From: Winogradskyella algicola
Lineage (GTDB): Bacteria > Bacteroidota > Bacteroidia > Flavobacteriales > Flavobacteriaceae
Length of the DNA stretch: 64,000 nt
Direction of reading: 5' to 3'
Assembly (NCBI RefSeq): GCF_005869935.1
Contig: NZ_SZQF01000002.1
Location: 1 to 64,000, forward strand
Shown here: positions 47,701-56,551 of the stretch, piece after piece
Layout: every line of letters starts with the position of its first letter
How positions within the stretch are numbered: position 1 is the first letter of the stretch
Program-made: the position numbers and the translations under genes
Notes under the pieces: generated by a model
What the model was told of the DNA's origin: nothing
Databases searched by the model: none
What the model saw: only the letters and a program-made list of their open reading frames with translations

Positions 47701-47754
47701 CAGCATTGTAAACGTAAGAAAAACGATAAGTAATTGTCTTTTTAAAACTAGCAT
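44734..47754 (-). CDS. Large secreted tetratricopeptide repeat protein
   Basis: 1006 residues from ATG 47754 (MLVLKRQLLIVFL, a proper signal peptide ending GFAQ); the longer frame from 47805 adds non-signal sequence and is rejected. Almost the whole mature protein is TPR/outer-membrane-lipoprotein-type repeats (e.g. YKAAQSLFDDI, YQKAL, YENAI, YSSAENYAEKVL), about 20 or more helical pairs. Presumed periplasmic scaffold, conserved near ftsE in Flavobacteriaceae as far as I recall. It is followed by the barrel gene, suggesting a joint role at the outer membrane. Confidence 0.88.
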   Translation of the reverse strand: MLVLKRQLLIVFLTFTMLGFAQKSAVYTSELKDYQKALTLYNNKQYKAAQSLFDDIKYNTDDAVLKSDCSYYIANCAVRLNQRNADDLIEKFVEEYPTSTKRNTAFLDVADYYFENGKYAYARKWYQKVDESSIARTERERFNFNYGYTLYSTNSKKEATKYLNRVADSKEYGSQAKYYIGYMAYEGDDYDTANEYFDQVSDNEKYKEKLSYYQADLNFKLGKFEKAIELALEQLPSSRGVEASELNKIIGESYFNLEKYEEAIPYLQAYEGKKGKWSNTDYYQIGYAYYKQNDFEKAISEFNKIIDGNNAVAQNAYYHLGESYINLEKKQEALNAFRNASEMDYDLKIQEDAWLNYAKISYEIGNPYQSVPQVLAGYLDKYPDTSYREEVETLLIDSYITSKNYKEALELLKGKNSFENKVAYQKVAFFRGIELYNETKYSEALELFNNSLKEPRDPIFVAKATFWKAETEYNLTNYNDALIGFKQFVGMSEASGLSENENLDYNLAYTYFKLKDYTNASKYFQKFIDNNSGDRLRRNDAYLRLADGYFVSSKYQNAIDAYDKAIQINEIETDYAAFQKAMSNGYLGKASTKISELNTFIDTYPKSALRDDAMYELANSYVKSNETDKAMQMYDRLNSEYKRGAFTSKALLRQGLVYYNANDNERALTKFKKVASDFPNSGEAVQAVSTARLIYIDLGRVDDYAAWVKSLDYVEVSDVELDNTMYLAAEKPYLENDTENAIRQFNKYLNQFPNGIHALKSHFYIAQLYYKKDLFETAQPHYKYVVDASRSEYTEQATVKLCEIYLKDSNWSQAIPVLKTLEAEADYPQNVLYAQSNLMNAYYQTEDYSSAENYAEKVLANSNLDTKVKSDAKIIIARSALKTGNEDKAKTAYADVEKIATGSVAAEALYYNAYFKNKEGKYEASNTTIQKLAKDYSSYKYYSAKGLVVMAKNFYALGDAFQANYILESVISNFPEFDDVVQEAQQELNKIKTEEAKTNSSIETDN

Positions 47755-47802
47755 TAGAGTCGTTTTTTGATTAATATTTATTGATGATAAGCTATCACTA
47801 TT

Positions 47803-47810
47803 CAAATATA
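47803..47810 (-). promoter_or_regulatory. Probable TPR gene promoter (-7 box)
   Basis: TATATTTG on the minus strand matches the -7 consensus, 49 bp upstream of ATG 47754. No convincing -33 element. Confidence 0.45.
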
Positions 47811-47928
47811 AATGAATACAAAATGTATAACGATAGAAAACCTGTATAATTATAATATGGTTTATTAAATATTAGTTTAGCTTTATCTTTTATTTAACGC
47901 TTTTGTACTTAAACAATACATCTTAGCG

Positions 47929-47960
47929 TTTGATTATTGAGTTAATTAATAATACTTTTA
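47929..47960 (+). promoter_or_regulatory. Probable ftsE promoter
   Basis: TTTG (47929-47932), a 20-bp spacer and TACTTTTA (47953-47960, one mismatch to the -7 consensus) end 27 bp upstream of the ftsE ATG. Confidence 0.4.
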
Positions 47961-47986
47961 CATTTACTTAATTTTTTTATATAACT

Positions 47987-48670
47987 ATGTCTGAAACTGT
48001 TTTACAACTTAAAAACGCAACCATCTATCAAGGTGGTAATATGGTTTTAAATGATGTTAACTTTGAAATGCAAAAAGGTGATTTTGTATATCTCATTGGT
48101 AAAACAGGAAGTGGAAAAAGTAGTTTTATGAAAACGCTTTATGGCGATTTAGAATTGACCGAAGGAGAAGGCACTATTGTAGACTTCAATCTTAGAACAA
48201 TGAAAGAGCGAGATATTCCCTTTTTAAGAAGAAAATTAGGTATTGTTTTTCAGGATTTTAAATTATTACCAGACCGCACTATAAATGGTAATCTTGAATT
48301 TGTTTTGAAGGCAACTGGCTGGAAGGAGAAAGACAAAATAAAAGAGCGCATTGAAAAGGTTTTGGATAAAGTAGCTATGAAAACTAAAGGGTTTAAATTT
48401 CCGCATGAGCTTTCTGGTGGTGAGCAACAGCGTATTGCCATAGCAAGAGCACTTCTTAATGATCCGGAATTGATTTTAGCTGATGAGCCTACAGGTAACC
48501 TAGACCCTCAAACCAGTATTGAAGTTATGGAAGTGTTACAAGACATAAATAAAAACGGAAATACTATTTTAATGGCCACACACGATTATGCTTTGCTTTT
48601 AAAATACCCGAGCAAAACCTTAAAGTGTGATGAAAACAAGGTTTTTGAGGTAGTGCAGAGAAAGAATTAA
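47987..48670 (+). CDS. ftsE: Cell division ATP-binding protein FtsE
   Basis: 227-residue ABC ATPase. Walker A GKTGSGKS (38-45), signature [14 protein letters not shown], Walker [13 protein letters not shown] and switch histidine in MATHD. The N-terminal ATIYQGG and the Q loop [12 protein letters not shown] are FtsE-like. FtsE acts with FtsX at the divisome to control peptidoglycan hydrolases. ftsX is not adjacent, as often in Bacteroidota. The next gene, a glycosyltransferase, starts 3 bp after the stop, so ftsE heads a glycosyltransferase operon. Confidence 0.92.
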   Translation: MSETVLQLKNATIYQGGNMVLNDVNFEMQKGDFVYLIGKTGSGKSSFMKTLYGDLELTEGEGTIVDFNLRTMKERDIPFLRRKLGIVFQDFKLLPDRTINGNLEFVLKATGWKEKDKIKERIEKVLDKVAMKTKGFKFPHELSGGEQQRIAIARALLNDPELILADEPTGNLDPQTSIEVMEVLQDINKNGNTILMATHDYALLLKYPSKTLKCDENKVFEVVQRKN

Positions 48671-48673
48671 TCT

Positions 48674-49537
48674 ATGCTCTCTATTCTTATACCTACATAT
48701 AATTATGATGTAGAACCACTTGTAAAAGAATTGCACCAACAAGCGAATGATTGCACTATTGAGTTTGAAATAATTGTTTTAGATGACGCATCTAGTGTAA
48801 GAAGTTATGATATCACCTCTTTAACTTCTTTGAATAAAGTAAGAGTAGAAGTATCGAATAAAAATATAGGTAGAAGTGCAGCTAGAAACAAATTAGCTAA
48901 TTTGTCATCTTACGAAAATCTACTTTTTGTTGATGCAGGCACGTTCCCAAAATCAGAACAATTTATAAACGATTACTTAACCGTTTTAGATGATGATGTT
49001 ATTATTGGTGGAATGACTCACAAAGAAGTGAAACCCAAAAAACCATTCACCCTTAGATGGGCCTACACAAAAAAAAGAGAAGCCAATACAAAAAACAACA
49101 CTTATACTTCTGCTAATTTTTTGATTAAAAAAACAATAATTAAACGCCATCCTTTTGACGAATCAATCAAAACTTATGGCTACGAAGATCTTTTATTCTT
49201 CAAAACAATAGAATCCGATAAAATCACTTTAAAGTTTATAAACAACCCTGTGATACACGATTGTGATGAAGATGCGCAAACTTTCATTAAAAAAACCGAA
49301 GAAGGATTAAAAAACCTCAAAAAATTATCAAAAGAACACTATCAAATCTTTAAGGGTAGTAAAATCATAAAAGTCTATAAAAAATTAAACTTTTTAGCTT
49401 TAGATGGTATATGTGGCAAAATTTTTAAATTAATTAAACCTATTATATTAAAAAATCTAAATTCTTCGAGCCCATCAATATTTTTATTTGATTTATATAA
49501 GTTAGGTTACTTTTGTAATCTAAAACAAAAAAACTAG
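48674..49537 (+). CDS. Family 2 glycosyltransferase
   Basis: 287 residues. GT-A fold signature at the start (SILIPTYNYD ... IVLDDASSV), NIGRSAARNKLA, then LLFVDAGTF at the place of the usual DXD. The C-terminal part has RHPFDESIKTYGYEDLLFF, a typical ED motif of GT2 enzymes. No membrane segments. It is coupled to ftsE (3-bp gap) and to the next GT gene (1-bp overlap). Likely a cytoplasmic surface glycan transferase. Confidence 0.88.
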   Translation: MLSILIPTYNYDVEPLVKELHQQANDCTIEFEIIVLDDASSVRSYDITSLTSLNKVRVEVSNKNIGRSAARNKLANLSSYENLLFVDAGTFPKSEQFINDYLTVLDDDVIIGGMTHKEVKPKKPFTLRWAYTKKREANTKNNTYTSANFLIKKTIIKRHPFDESIKTYGYEDLLFFKTIESDKITLKFINNPVIHDCDEDAQTFIKKTEEGLKNLKKLSKEHYQIFKGSKIIKVYKKLNFLALDGICGKIFKLIKPIILKNLNSSSPSIFLFDLYKLGYFCNLKQKN

Positions 49538-50457
49538 TGCCATTTTTTTCTGTAGTCATAACAGTTTATAACAAAGCTGAGTTTATAAAAAACACTATAA
49601 ATAGTGTTTTGAATCAGACATTTCAAGATTTTGAAATTATTGTTGTTAATGATGGATCAACTGATGAAAGTAAAAGTATTATCAAATCTTTTAACGATAA
49701 TCGTATTGAACTCATTACAACAAAAAACCAAGGAGTTTCTGCAGCTCGGAACAAAGGTATTGAAGTTGCAAATGCCAATTATGTTGCGCTTTTGGATGGT
49801 GATGATTTATGGGAAAAAGATTTTTTAAAATTTATTAAAGAAGCTATAACCAAATTTAGCAATGTTTCGGTTTTTACTACAGCATTAGCTCATAAATATG
49901 AACACAAAGTTGTTCCTGCAACCTATAACTTTAAACAAAGAAACACCTACGAGATCCGTGATTTTTTTAAATCTAGTTTAGATCACACAATACTAACAAG
50001 TTCTAGTATAGTATTCAGAAAAAACATTATAGAAAAAATAGGTTATTTTGACACCTCAATTGAATCTGGCGAGGATACAGATTTTTGGATAAGAATAGGA
50101 ATACATTTTAAGGTTGTATTTATAAATAAAATTCTTGTGTATTACAACTTCGTACCCGAAAGTATAAGCAACACAGTATTTAGCGTAAAAAACAAACCCA
50201 GATACGACAAGTATTTTAAGGAAGAGCAGCAAGACAAACATTTGAAAATTTATATTGACAGAAATAGATTTCCTTTAGCTATACTTAGTAAACTCGAAAG
50301 AGATAAAGAAAGTTTTAAGTATTACAAAAGCTATATAAATCGTAACAACTTACGTTTAAGTCAAAAAATAATTTTAAACTCACCGAGGTGGTTTATTAGA
50401 TTATTGCTTAGGATTAAATCTTTAAAAGGAGAAAAATTATATTACCCTTTGACTTGA
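49537..50457 (+). CDS. Family 2 glycosyltransferase
   Basis: 306 residues starting at GTG 49537, which overlaps the TAG of the preceding gene by one base (TAGTG). SVVITVYNKAEFI, VVNDGSTD, GVSAARNKG and LLDGDDLW (DXD) are canonical GT2 motifs; SGEDTDFWIRIG provides the catalytic ED. Its 3' end overlaps the convergent FdtA-type gene by 16 bp. Role in surface glycan synthesis is inferred. Confidence 0.9.
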   Translation: MPFFSVVITVYNKAEFIKNTINSVLNQTFQDFEIIVVNDGSTDESKSIIKSFNDNRIELITTKNQGVSAARNKGIEVANANYVALLDGDDLWEKDFLKFIKEAITKFSNVSVFTTALAHKYEHKVVPATYNFKQRNTYEIRDFFKSSLDHTILTSSSIVFRKNIIEKIGYFDTSIESGEDTDFWIRIGIHFKVVFINKILVYYNFVPESISNTVFSVKNKPRYDKYFKEEQQDKHLKIYIDRNRFPLAILSKLERDKESFKYYKSYINRNNLRLSQKIILNSPRWFIRLLLRIKSLKGEKLYYPLT

Positions 50458-50852
50458 TTCAGAAATCGATCATAATCTCTGATATACTCTTCTTCTTTAA
50501 AATTTGTTGAGGCTAATACCAAACATACTGCCCCAGAGGAAAAGTTATCAATCTCTCTCCAAATATAAGTAGGAACATATAATGCTTTTGTTGGCTTATT
50601 TAATATTATTTTTTGTTTACTAACACCATTATCTAGTGTAACTTCAAAACTTCCGCTTAGCGCAATAATTACCGACTCCTGTTCTTTATGAGCATGACCT
50701 CCTCTGTAACTATCGCTTGGCACATCGTACAAATAATACACACGCTTTATTCCAAAAGGTATGACTTCCTTTTCTATTACAGCTAAAGAACCTCTTTCAT
50801 CATGTACTTTAGGAATATCTAAAAACTTAACATTATTTAGAGCAATACTCAT
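50442..50852 (-). CDS. FdtA/QdtA-family sugar 3,4-ketoisomerase (cupin)
   Basis: 136-residue cupin. Motifs HDERGSLAVIE, the metal/active-site GGHAHKEQE, FEVTLDNG and VPTYIWREIDNFSSGAVCLVLAS match the WxcM/FdtA family that converts dTDP-4-keto-6-deoxyglucose to its 3-keto isomer. With the DegT-type aminotransferase at 56552-57673 it would give a dTDP-3-amino-3,6-dideoxyhexose (Fuc3N or Qui3N type). It follows the GT4 gene by 14 bp on the same strand and its tail overlaps the convergent GT2 gene. Confidence 0.85.
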   Translation of the reverse strand: MSIALNNVKFLDIPKVHDERGSLAVIEKEVIPFGIKRVYYLYDVPSDSYRGGHAHKEQESVIIALSGSFEVTLDNGVSKQKIILNKPTKALYVPTYIWREIDNFSSGAVCLVLASTNFKEEEYIRDYDRFLNQVKG

Positions 50853-50866
50853 TTAATAGTTATTAT

Positions 50867-51958
50867 TTACTTTAAAATAGTTCGCCATTGCATACCAATG
50901 TCTTCTTTAGAAAACTTCTCTACACTAGCTTTTGAATTGGACTTGCAATGTAAGTATAATTCTTCATCTTGTACCATCTTGTTTAATGCTTTTGCTAGTG
51001 CTTCTACATTATAATTTTCAACTAAAAGCCCATTTTGCTCATCTACAACAATTTCATTAGGTCCTGATTTACAGTCTACAGATATAACAGGAACCTCTAA
51101 TGCCAAAGACTCTATTAAAGCTCTTGGAAAACCTTCATATCTACTTGTTAGAACTGTAAATAATGATGGCTTAATAATACTATTTGGATTAGGCTGAAAC
51201 CCTAAAAACTCAACTTTTTCTTCAAGTTTTAAGCTTTCAGTTTTTTCAATTAACATATCTTTATCCTCTCCATCTCCAAGGATTTTTAGTTTTATATTTA
51301 AATCGGGTAAATTTGATTCTGAATATGCCTCTAGAAGTAAACTTATATTTTTAACAGAATCATCTAATCGCCCAAAAAACAAAATATATTTACCAGAGAA
51401 ATTTTCACTTTTCGTTTCATCTGGTTTCAAATCAATGGGATTATAAATTGTTGAAAGATTATTAAAATTATAGTCTTTTTCTAACTTTTCCTTTATAGCC
51501 AATGATACCGTTACAATCTTGTATGCTGAACGATATAAAATTTTACCCAGGTATTTATTAGGATTGATATATAAATCGGTGTTGTAACTTCTTACACAAT
51601 ATATGATCTTTTTAGTCTTATATGCCCATCTAGAAATAATAAGTTCCTTCCAAAAACCAATTCTAGTTCTATTATCAATTACATAATCAAAACCGTGCTT
51701 TTTTAGATAACCCTTAAAAACTCCTAGTCTTTGTAATCGTCCTAAACTTGAATCATTTTTAGCCTTTAACTCACCTAAATTCAAAAGTTTTCCTTTGTAA
51801 GGGTATTGAATATCATCTAACACAGAAACGATATGAACATCATAACCCAAATCGAATAAAATTTCTGATAAGGTTGCTGAAGATCGTTCTGCTCCGCCAC
51901 CTCCTAGAGAAGTAACAACAATACATATCTTTTTGGTGTTAGTTTTAACCATTAACAA
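50867..51958 (-). CDS. Family 4 glycosyltransferase
   Basis: 363 residues. GT-B fold: N-terminal VVTSLGGGGAERSSATLS acceptor-domain motif, C-terminal nucleotide-binding domain with ILFFGRLDD, GDGEDKDML, EFLGFQPN and the E-x7-E motif in SRYEGFPRALIESLA. ATG at 51958 or the third codon (51952) are both possible. A TACATTTG -7 box lies just upstream (51971-51978). It diverges from the next GT gene by 29 bp. Confidence 0.9.
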   Translation of the reverse strand: MLMVKTNTKKICIVVTSLGGGGAERSSATLSEILFDLGYDVHIVSVLDDIQYPYKGKLLNLGELKAKNDSSLGRLQRLGVFKGYLKKHGFDYVIDNRTRIGFWKELIISRWAYKTKKIIYCVRSYNTDLYINPNKYLGKILYRSAYKIVTVSLAIKEKLEKDYNFNNLSTIYNPIDLKPDETKSENFSGKYILFFGRLDDSVKNISLLLEAYSESNLPDLNIKLKILGDGEDKDMLIEKTESLKLEEKVEFLGFQPNPNSIIKPSLFTVLTSRYEGFPRALIESLALEVPVISVDCKSGPNEIVVDEQNGLLVENYNVEALAKALNKMVQDEELYLHCKSNSKASVEKFSKEDIGMQWRTILK

Positions 51959-51987
51959 CTATCTTTGAAACAAATGTAACGATATAT

Positions 51988-53127
51988 ATGAAGATATTAC
52001 TCGTTGGAGAATATAATAGAACCCATTGGAATTTAAAAAAGGCACTTCAAACAATGGGACACCAAGTCACAGTTATTGGCTTTAGAGATGGTTTTAAAAA
52101 AGTTGATGTAGATATAGAACTAAAGGATACATTAAATTCTAAATTTTTAAAAAAGTTAAGGGTTATCACCTATAGAATATTAAAGATAGACCTCCTTAGT
52201 TTTTCAATAAAACGCCAAATAAAAAAAAATAAAGAAGTACTCTCAAATTGTGACATAGTACAATTTTTGAACGAAACACCTTTCTATATTGATAAAAAAA
52301 GCCAACTAAAACCTCTTAACTGGTTAACAAACTGGAACAAAAAATCTTTCTTAATATCGACAGGCATTGATTACATAAGTGTTTCATATGCTTACAATAA
52401 GAAATTTAGATATTCCATTTTAACACCTTATTTTGAGGGAAAGGTAAACGAAAAAGATTTTGAGATAATTTTAGATTACAAGTCTAAAACACAAAAGCGC
52501 ATTTCTGATTTTATGATTGATAAATGTTATGGAATTATATCTAAGGATTTAGATTATCATATTCCTTTACTGGGTCATCCTAAATATCTAGGAATGATTC
52601 CTCATTCTATAGATCTAAATCTCCTTGAATATAAAACACCTATTGCAGAAGGTAAAATTGTGATCTTTCATGGTATTAACACAACTAATTATTACAAAAA
52701 AGGTAATGATCTGTTTGAAGCTGCTTTAAATAAAATCTCAAACAAGTTTGAGGACAAAGTAGAAATTTTGACATGTAAAGATCTACCCTATGAAACATAT
52801 ATTAAAAGCTTTGATAAAGCTCATATCTTATTAGATCAAGTTTATGCATACGATCAAGGTTTTAATGCCTTAGAGGCAATGGCAAAAGGTAAAGTTGTTT
52901 TTACCGGAGCTGAAAAAGAGTGGTTAGACTATTATAAAATCGAAGAAGATACCATAGCCATAAATGCCTTGCCTAATGTAGACAAAATCGTAGAAAAACT
53001 AGAGTGGTTAATACTAAACCCTGACAAAATAATAAGTATCTCAAAAAACGCTAGAGCATTTGTAGAGAAACATCATAATCACATAAATTGCGCTAAACAA
53101 TATCTAGAATTTTGGACTAAAGCTTAG
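51988..53127 (+). CDS. Probable glycosyltransferase (GT-B like)
   Basis: 379 residues. The N-terminus MKILLVGEYNRTHWNLKKALQTMGH and the C-terminal AHILLDQVYAYDQGFNALEAMAKGKVVFTG suggest a GT-B enzyme resembling GT1/GT4 types, but the usual E-x7-E is not clear. It lies alone on the plus strand between minus-strand glycan genes, and its 3' end overlaps the convergent PhyH-type gene by 11 bp. Substrate unknown. Confidence 0.75.
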   Translation: MKILLVGEYNRTHWNLKKALQTMGHQVTVIGFRDGFKKVDVDIELKDTLNSKFLKKLRVITYRILKIDLLSFSIKRQIKKNKEVLSNCDIVQFLNETPFYIDKKSQLKPLNWLTNWNKKSFLISTGIDYISVSYAYNKKFRYSILTPYFEGKVNEKDFEIILDYKSKTQKRISDFMIDKCYGIISKDLDYHIPLLGHPKYLGMIPHSIDLNLLEYKTPIAEGKIVIFHGINTTNYYKKGNDLFEAALNKISNKFEDKVEILTCKDLPYETYIKSFDKAHILLDQVYAYDQGFNALEAMAKGKVVFTGAEKEWLDYYKIEEDTIAINALPNVDKIVEKLEWLILNPDKIISISKNARAFVEKHHNHINCAKQYLEFWTKA

Positions 53128-53941
53128 GAAATCTGAGCTCTAAAGAAATTCTGGTTAAGTCTTTGTTTTGATTAATTGCTGCACCATGAATTAAAAATGG
53201 AGTAAATATTAATGCTTCACCTTCTTTAGGGTTTGGTCGTCTCATTGACATTATACCGTTAGATGTTTCTAAAATACATGGCACATGATAGATATTACCA
53301 TTAATTTTTGCGCCTTTATTCTCAGTTCTTAAAATTTCATTTTCTGGTAATAAATGACTACCAGGTAAAACAGGTAAAGATGATTTTTTATTACAACCAC
53401 AAATTGGCAACCAAACATTTATTATATCTTCCCAGTAACTTAAGTATCCATCTCTATGAGGTGGGTTAATATCTAAAGAATCAGGTCTGCTTATTCTAAT
53501 TTGTATATGTGTTTTTTTTAGTTCCTCTACCCAAGAAGTAAGTTTATATCCCAATATATCCCCAAATCGCTTGGTCAGTAAATCAATATCAAAATCAAAA
53601 TCGTCAATCTCTAAATTCCGTGTGATAGAAATTATTTTATTGTGTAATTCATTTGTAGTTACATATTTATGGTAATCCTCCAACACAAAACTTGAGTCAT
53701 TTATTTCAATGTTATTTTCTTTTAAGGCATTTATAATTATTTTTTTTATTGATTTTTTTAGTATATCAAACTCTTCATTTCTAAATGCTTCAACGACTTT
53801 AAACCCTTCTTTTTGCCAAGGCATTTTTGATATTACGTTATTTTCTTTTTTGTATAGTAGTTTATTTTCTCCCCAAAAAAAGTCACCTTCAACATTAAAC
53901 TCAAAAGCCTCTTCATCTATATATATACTACATGTCTTCAT
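53117..53941 (-). CDS. Phytanoyl-CoA dioxygenase-like (PhyH) oxygenase
   Basis: 274 residues from ATG 53941, which overlaps the end of the flippase gene by 14 bp (AATGAAGACATG); the longer frame from 53986 lies deeper in that gene and is rejected. Fe(II)/2-oxoglutarate ligands are visible: HRD in PPHRDGYLSYW, distal histidine in FLIHGAAINQ and the 2OG-binding arginine in LTRISLELRF. LPVLPGSHLLPENE is a PhyH family motif. Its place within a glycan cluster suggests hydroxylation of a sugar or lipid carrier; that is inferred. Confidence 0.83.
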   Translation of the reverse strand: MKTCSIYIDEEAFEFNVEGDFFWGENKLLYKKENNVISKMPWQKEGFKVVEAFRNEEFDILKKSIKKIIINALKENNIEINDSSFVLEDYHKYVTTNELHNKIISITRNLEIDDFDFDIDLLTKRFGDILGYKLTSWVEELKKTHIQIRISRPDSLDINPPHRDGYLSYWEDIINVWLPICGCNKKSSLPVLPGSHLLPENEILRTENKGAKINGNIYHVPCILETSNGIMSMRRPNPKEGEALIFTPFLIHGAAINQNKDLTRISLELRFPKL

Positions 53942-55238
53942 TCTTGTATTCTGATATGTTATTTTTACTAAAGTATTTTTTAACAACTAATAATACTATT
54001 ATAAAATATATTATATATCTTACTAAATGCGCTATAACAACACCTTCCGTACTAAAATAATTGATAAATAAGTTTGTTAGCACATAAAATAAAATAAGCG
54101 AAATAATCTCCGTAATCACAAAACTTTTTACCATTCGTTTTGCTAAAAATTGATGTGCTAAAATAAGACTACAAAGTCTTGTAAAATCACCTAACAGTTG
54201 CCATTTAAACAAAGGCTCCATACCCTTAAAATCTGGGTATATAATATCTATTATTACATTACGTAATAGATAGACCAAAATCATACCCAACCCAAAAATT
54301 GGTAAAATGGTTTTGTAAATATTAACAACTTCGTTTTTAAATTCTTCTTTGGTATAAATATTAGCAAATTTGGGAATGACATATAATGTAAACAACCCAG
54401 AAGCAAAAACCATATAATTTTTTGATATAAAACTCACTGCAGTCCAATAGCCTGCCTCATTAATATTTATTTTATCTTCTATGAGACTGATTATGCTTAA
54501 TTCTATATAGTTGAGTAAAAATGTGGAAACAAATGACATCAAAGTAAATGCCAACAGACTATTCTTATAATCTAAGCCTAACCGTAACTTCTTAAAGTCA
54601 ACAAACTGTTTTAAAACTTTTCCAAACACAACGACAATTACTCCTAATTGAATTACCGGAGCAATAGCTATGGCCAAAATAGCAAACTCTAAATTTGCTT
54701 TGTAAAGTGCAATGACTAGAAGTATTGCTGCCAGTAGGTAACTTATCATTTCTATTCTGGCGTAGTTTTTATATTCTGATAAGCCATTTACTATACCATA
54801 CAAAACTCTGTTTAAAGCAATAAAAGGCACTATAAAAGCAATAATTTTAAAAACATATTTAAAATCATCAGATTTAAATAAAATTTCAGAAAAATAACCA
54901 GATCCAAAGAAGAGCACAGTTCCTGAAATAAAAGAACCTATAAGAACAAATACTGTAGTTGTAGAGAAGAGTTTGTTTAGTTCTGCCTTATTATTTTTGT
55001 GTTCGGCGACATATTTTACTATACCATTAAAAATTCCAAGAGATGAAATACTGGTTAGCATGCCCATGATATTTCTAACCTGCCCTATTCTGGCAATTCC
55101 TGTTTCTCCAAAAGTTGTAGATAGCAACCATTGTGTAAAACCAGAGATAACAAGTCTTACTGTAATTACAACTGCATTAAGGGAGGTAATCTTAAGCACA
55201 ATATTATCTCTAATAAATCTAGGAATTTTCATGCTCAA
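53928..55238 (-). CDS. Wzx-like polysaccharide/O-antigen flippase
   Basis: 436 residues with 12 or more membrane helices. N-terminal region KITSLNAVVITVRLV and FNGIVKYVAEHKNN, middle NEAGYWTAVSFISKNYM and C-terminal LGDFTRLCSLILAHQFLAKRM resemble WzxE-type translocases of lipid-linked oligosaccharides. It is paralogous to the next upstream gene (shared KEAGYWTAV and QILGDFMR-type motifs). The 5-bp gap between them indicates co-translation. Confidence 0.88.
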   Translation of the reverse strand: MSMKIPRFIRDNIVLKITSLNAVVITVRLVISGFTQWLLSTTFGETGIARIGQVRNIMGMLTSISSLGIFNGIVKYVAEHKNNKAELNKLFSTTTVFVLIGSFISGTVLFFGSGYFSEILFKSDDFKYVFKIIAFIVPFIALNRVLYGIVNGLSEYKNYARIEMISYLLAAILLVIALYKANLEFAILAIAIAPVIQLGVIVVVFGKVLKQFVDFKKLRLGLDYKNSLLAFTLMSFVSTFLLNYIELSIISLIEDKININEAGYWTAVSFISKNYMVFASGLFTLYVIPKFANIYTKEEFKNEVVNIYKTILPIFGLGMILVYLLRNVIIDIIYPDFKGMEPLFKWQLLGDFTRLCSLILAHQFLAKRMVKSFVITEIISLILFYVLTNLFINYFSTEGVVIAHLVRYIIYFIIVLLVVKKYFSKNNISEYKNEDM

Positions 55239-55243
55239 AATTT

Positions 55244-56551
55244 TTAGAATTCGTCTATTCCTTCATCATTTATAACACCAAATAATGAACTACCAAAAAT
55301 AAGTAAGACTATACCAAAATGCATCAAATAACTAAGACAATGTCCCATCACAGCGCCTTTTAATCCAAAAGCATCAATGAGATAAATACTAGAGAAGTAC
55401 ATGATGACAAATAAGAATATCTCTATAATAATAAAATGCGTAAACATTTTTTTAGCCAGGAATTTATAAGCAATAACCATAGACATTACACGCATAAAAT
55501 CACCTAGAATCTGATAACCCATTAAATCTTCTATGGGTCTAAATTCTTCAGTAAATAATAAAGTAACCAACAAACTTCTACTAAGGTAAATGACACCTAA
55601 TATTAGTGCAAAAACAGGAAGAACCGTTTTATAAAAACTGAAGACTTCTTTTCTAAACTCGGTTTGAGTTTTTAACTCAGCGAATCTTGGCAAAATATAC
55701 AATGCCATTAATGAGTTAATAAACATGAGGTAGTAATCTGAAACTCTTGTTACAGCGGTCCAATAACCAGCCTCTTTTATGCCTATTTCAGAAATAAGAT
55801 AATTTCTAATAATAATATATACTATTGGCAATGCGATTGAAGATACCAATGCCATAATCATATTTGGACTTAAGTTTCTGAGTACAGAAAACTGAATATC
55901 AGTTATGTTTATTATTGACATTAAATTTTTTCTAAAGGCAATTCCAACTATTGTAATGAGAAGATTAAGCGCAGGTGTAATAACAACTGCGATTAATGCA
56001 CCATCAATATTTTCTTGCTTTATTAAAAGAAGCGTAACTAACAGACCTAATATTTGACCTGTAATATTTATAACCAATAAGATCCGATACTTAGAAAAGC
56101 CATTCATTATGGCAAATACGAACATGTTTAATGAGTAAAACGGAAGTACTATAGCCATCGTTTTTATGACATAAACATAATTGTTATTGAAAAAGATCAA
56201 TTCATTAATAAACTCAGCATTGTAGTAGCATAAAAAAGCCAATATGAGTGATGCGAAAAATCCAAAATAAAATACAGTAGATAGCGTGTTGGTTAATTCT
56301 TTCACATTATTTTTATGCTTACCAATAAGTTTAACAAAACCATTGTAAAGACCAGCTATTGATATGGACTGTATGGTACTGAGGAAGTTTCTTAAATTAC
56401 CGATAAGCGACATACCTTCAGGTCCTATAAAAACTGCTATAAACTTTGATATGAGAATTCCTGCAAGAATCTTAATACTAATATTGGCAGTATTAAGACT
56501 AGCAGCTTTTACTAAAACTTCATTATTTATGTAGTGAAAAAACTTTTTCAA
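55244..56551 (-). CDS. Wzx-like polysaccharide/O-antigen flippase (second copy)
   Basis: 435 residues, about 12 membrane helices. Same layout as its neighbour: KAASLNTANISIKIL, YNGFVKLIGKHKNN, IKEAGYWTAVTRVSDYYLMF, GYQILGDFMRVMSMVIAYKFLAKKM. It directly abuts the aminotransferase gene (stop of that gene adjoins this start). Two adjacent but clearly diverged flippases suggest either sequential duplication or two lipid-linked substrates. Confidence 0.88.
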   Translation of the reverse strand: MKKFFHYINNEVLVKAASLNTANISIKILAGILISKFIAVFIGPEGMSLIGNLRNFLSTIQSISIAGLYNGFVKLIGKHKNNVKELTNTLSTVFYFGFFASLILAFLCYYNAEFINELIFFNNNYVYVIKTMAIVLPFYSLNMFVFAIMNGFSKYRILLVINITGQILGLLVTLLLIKQENIDGALIAVVITPALNLLITIVGIAFRKNLMSIINITDIQFSVLRNLSPNMIMALVSSIALPIVYIIIRNYLISEIGIKEAGYWTAVTRVSDYYLMFINSLMALYILPRFAELKTQTEFRKEVFSFYKTVLPVFALILGVIYLSRSLLVTLLFTEEFRPIEDLMGYQILGDFMRVMSMVIAYKFLAKKMFTHFIIIEIFLFVIMYFSSIYLIDAFGLKGAVMGHCLSYLMHFGIVLLIFGSSLFGVINDEGIDEF

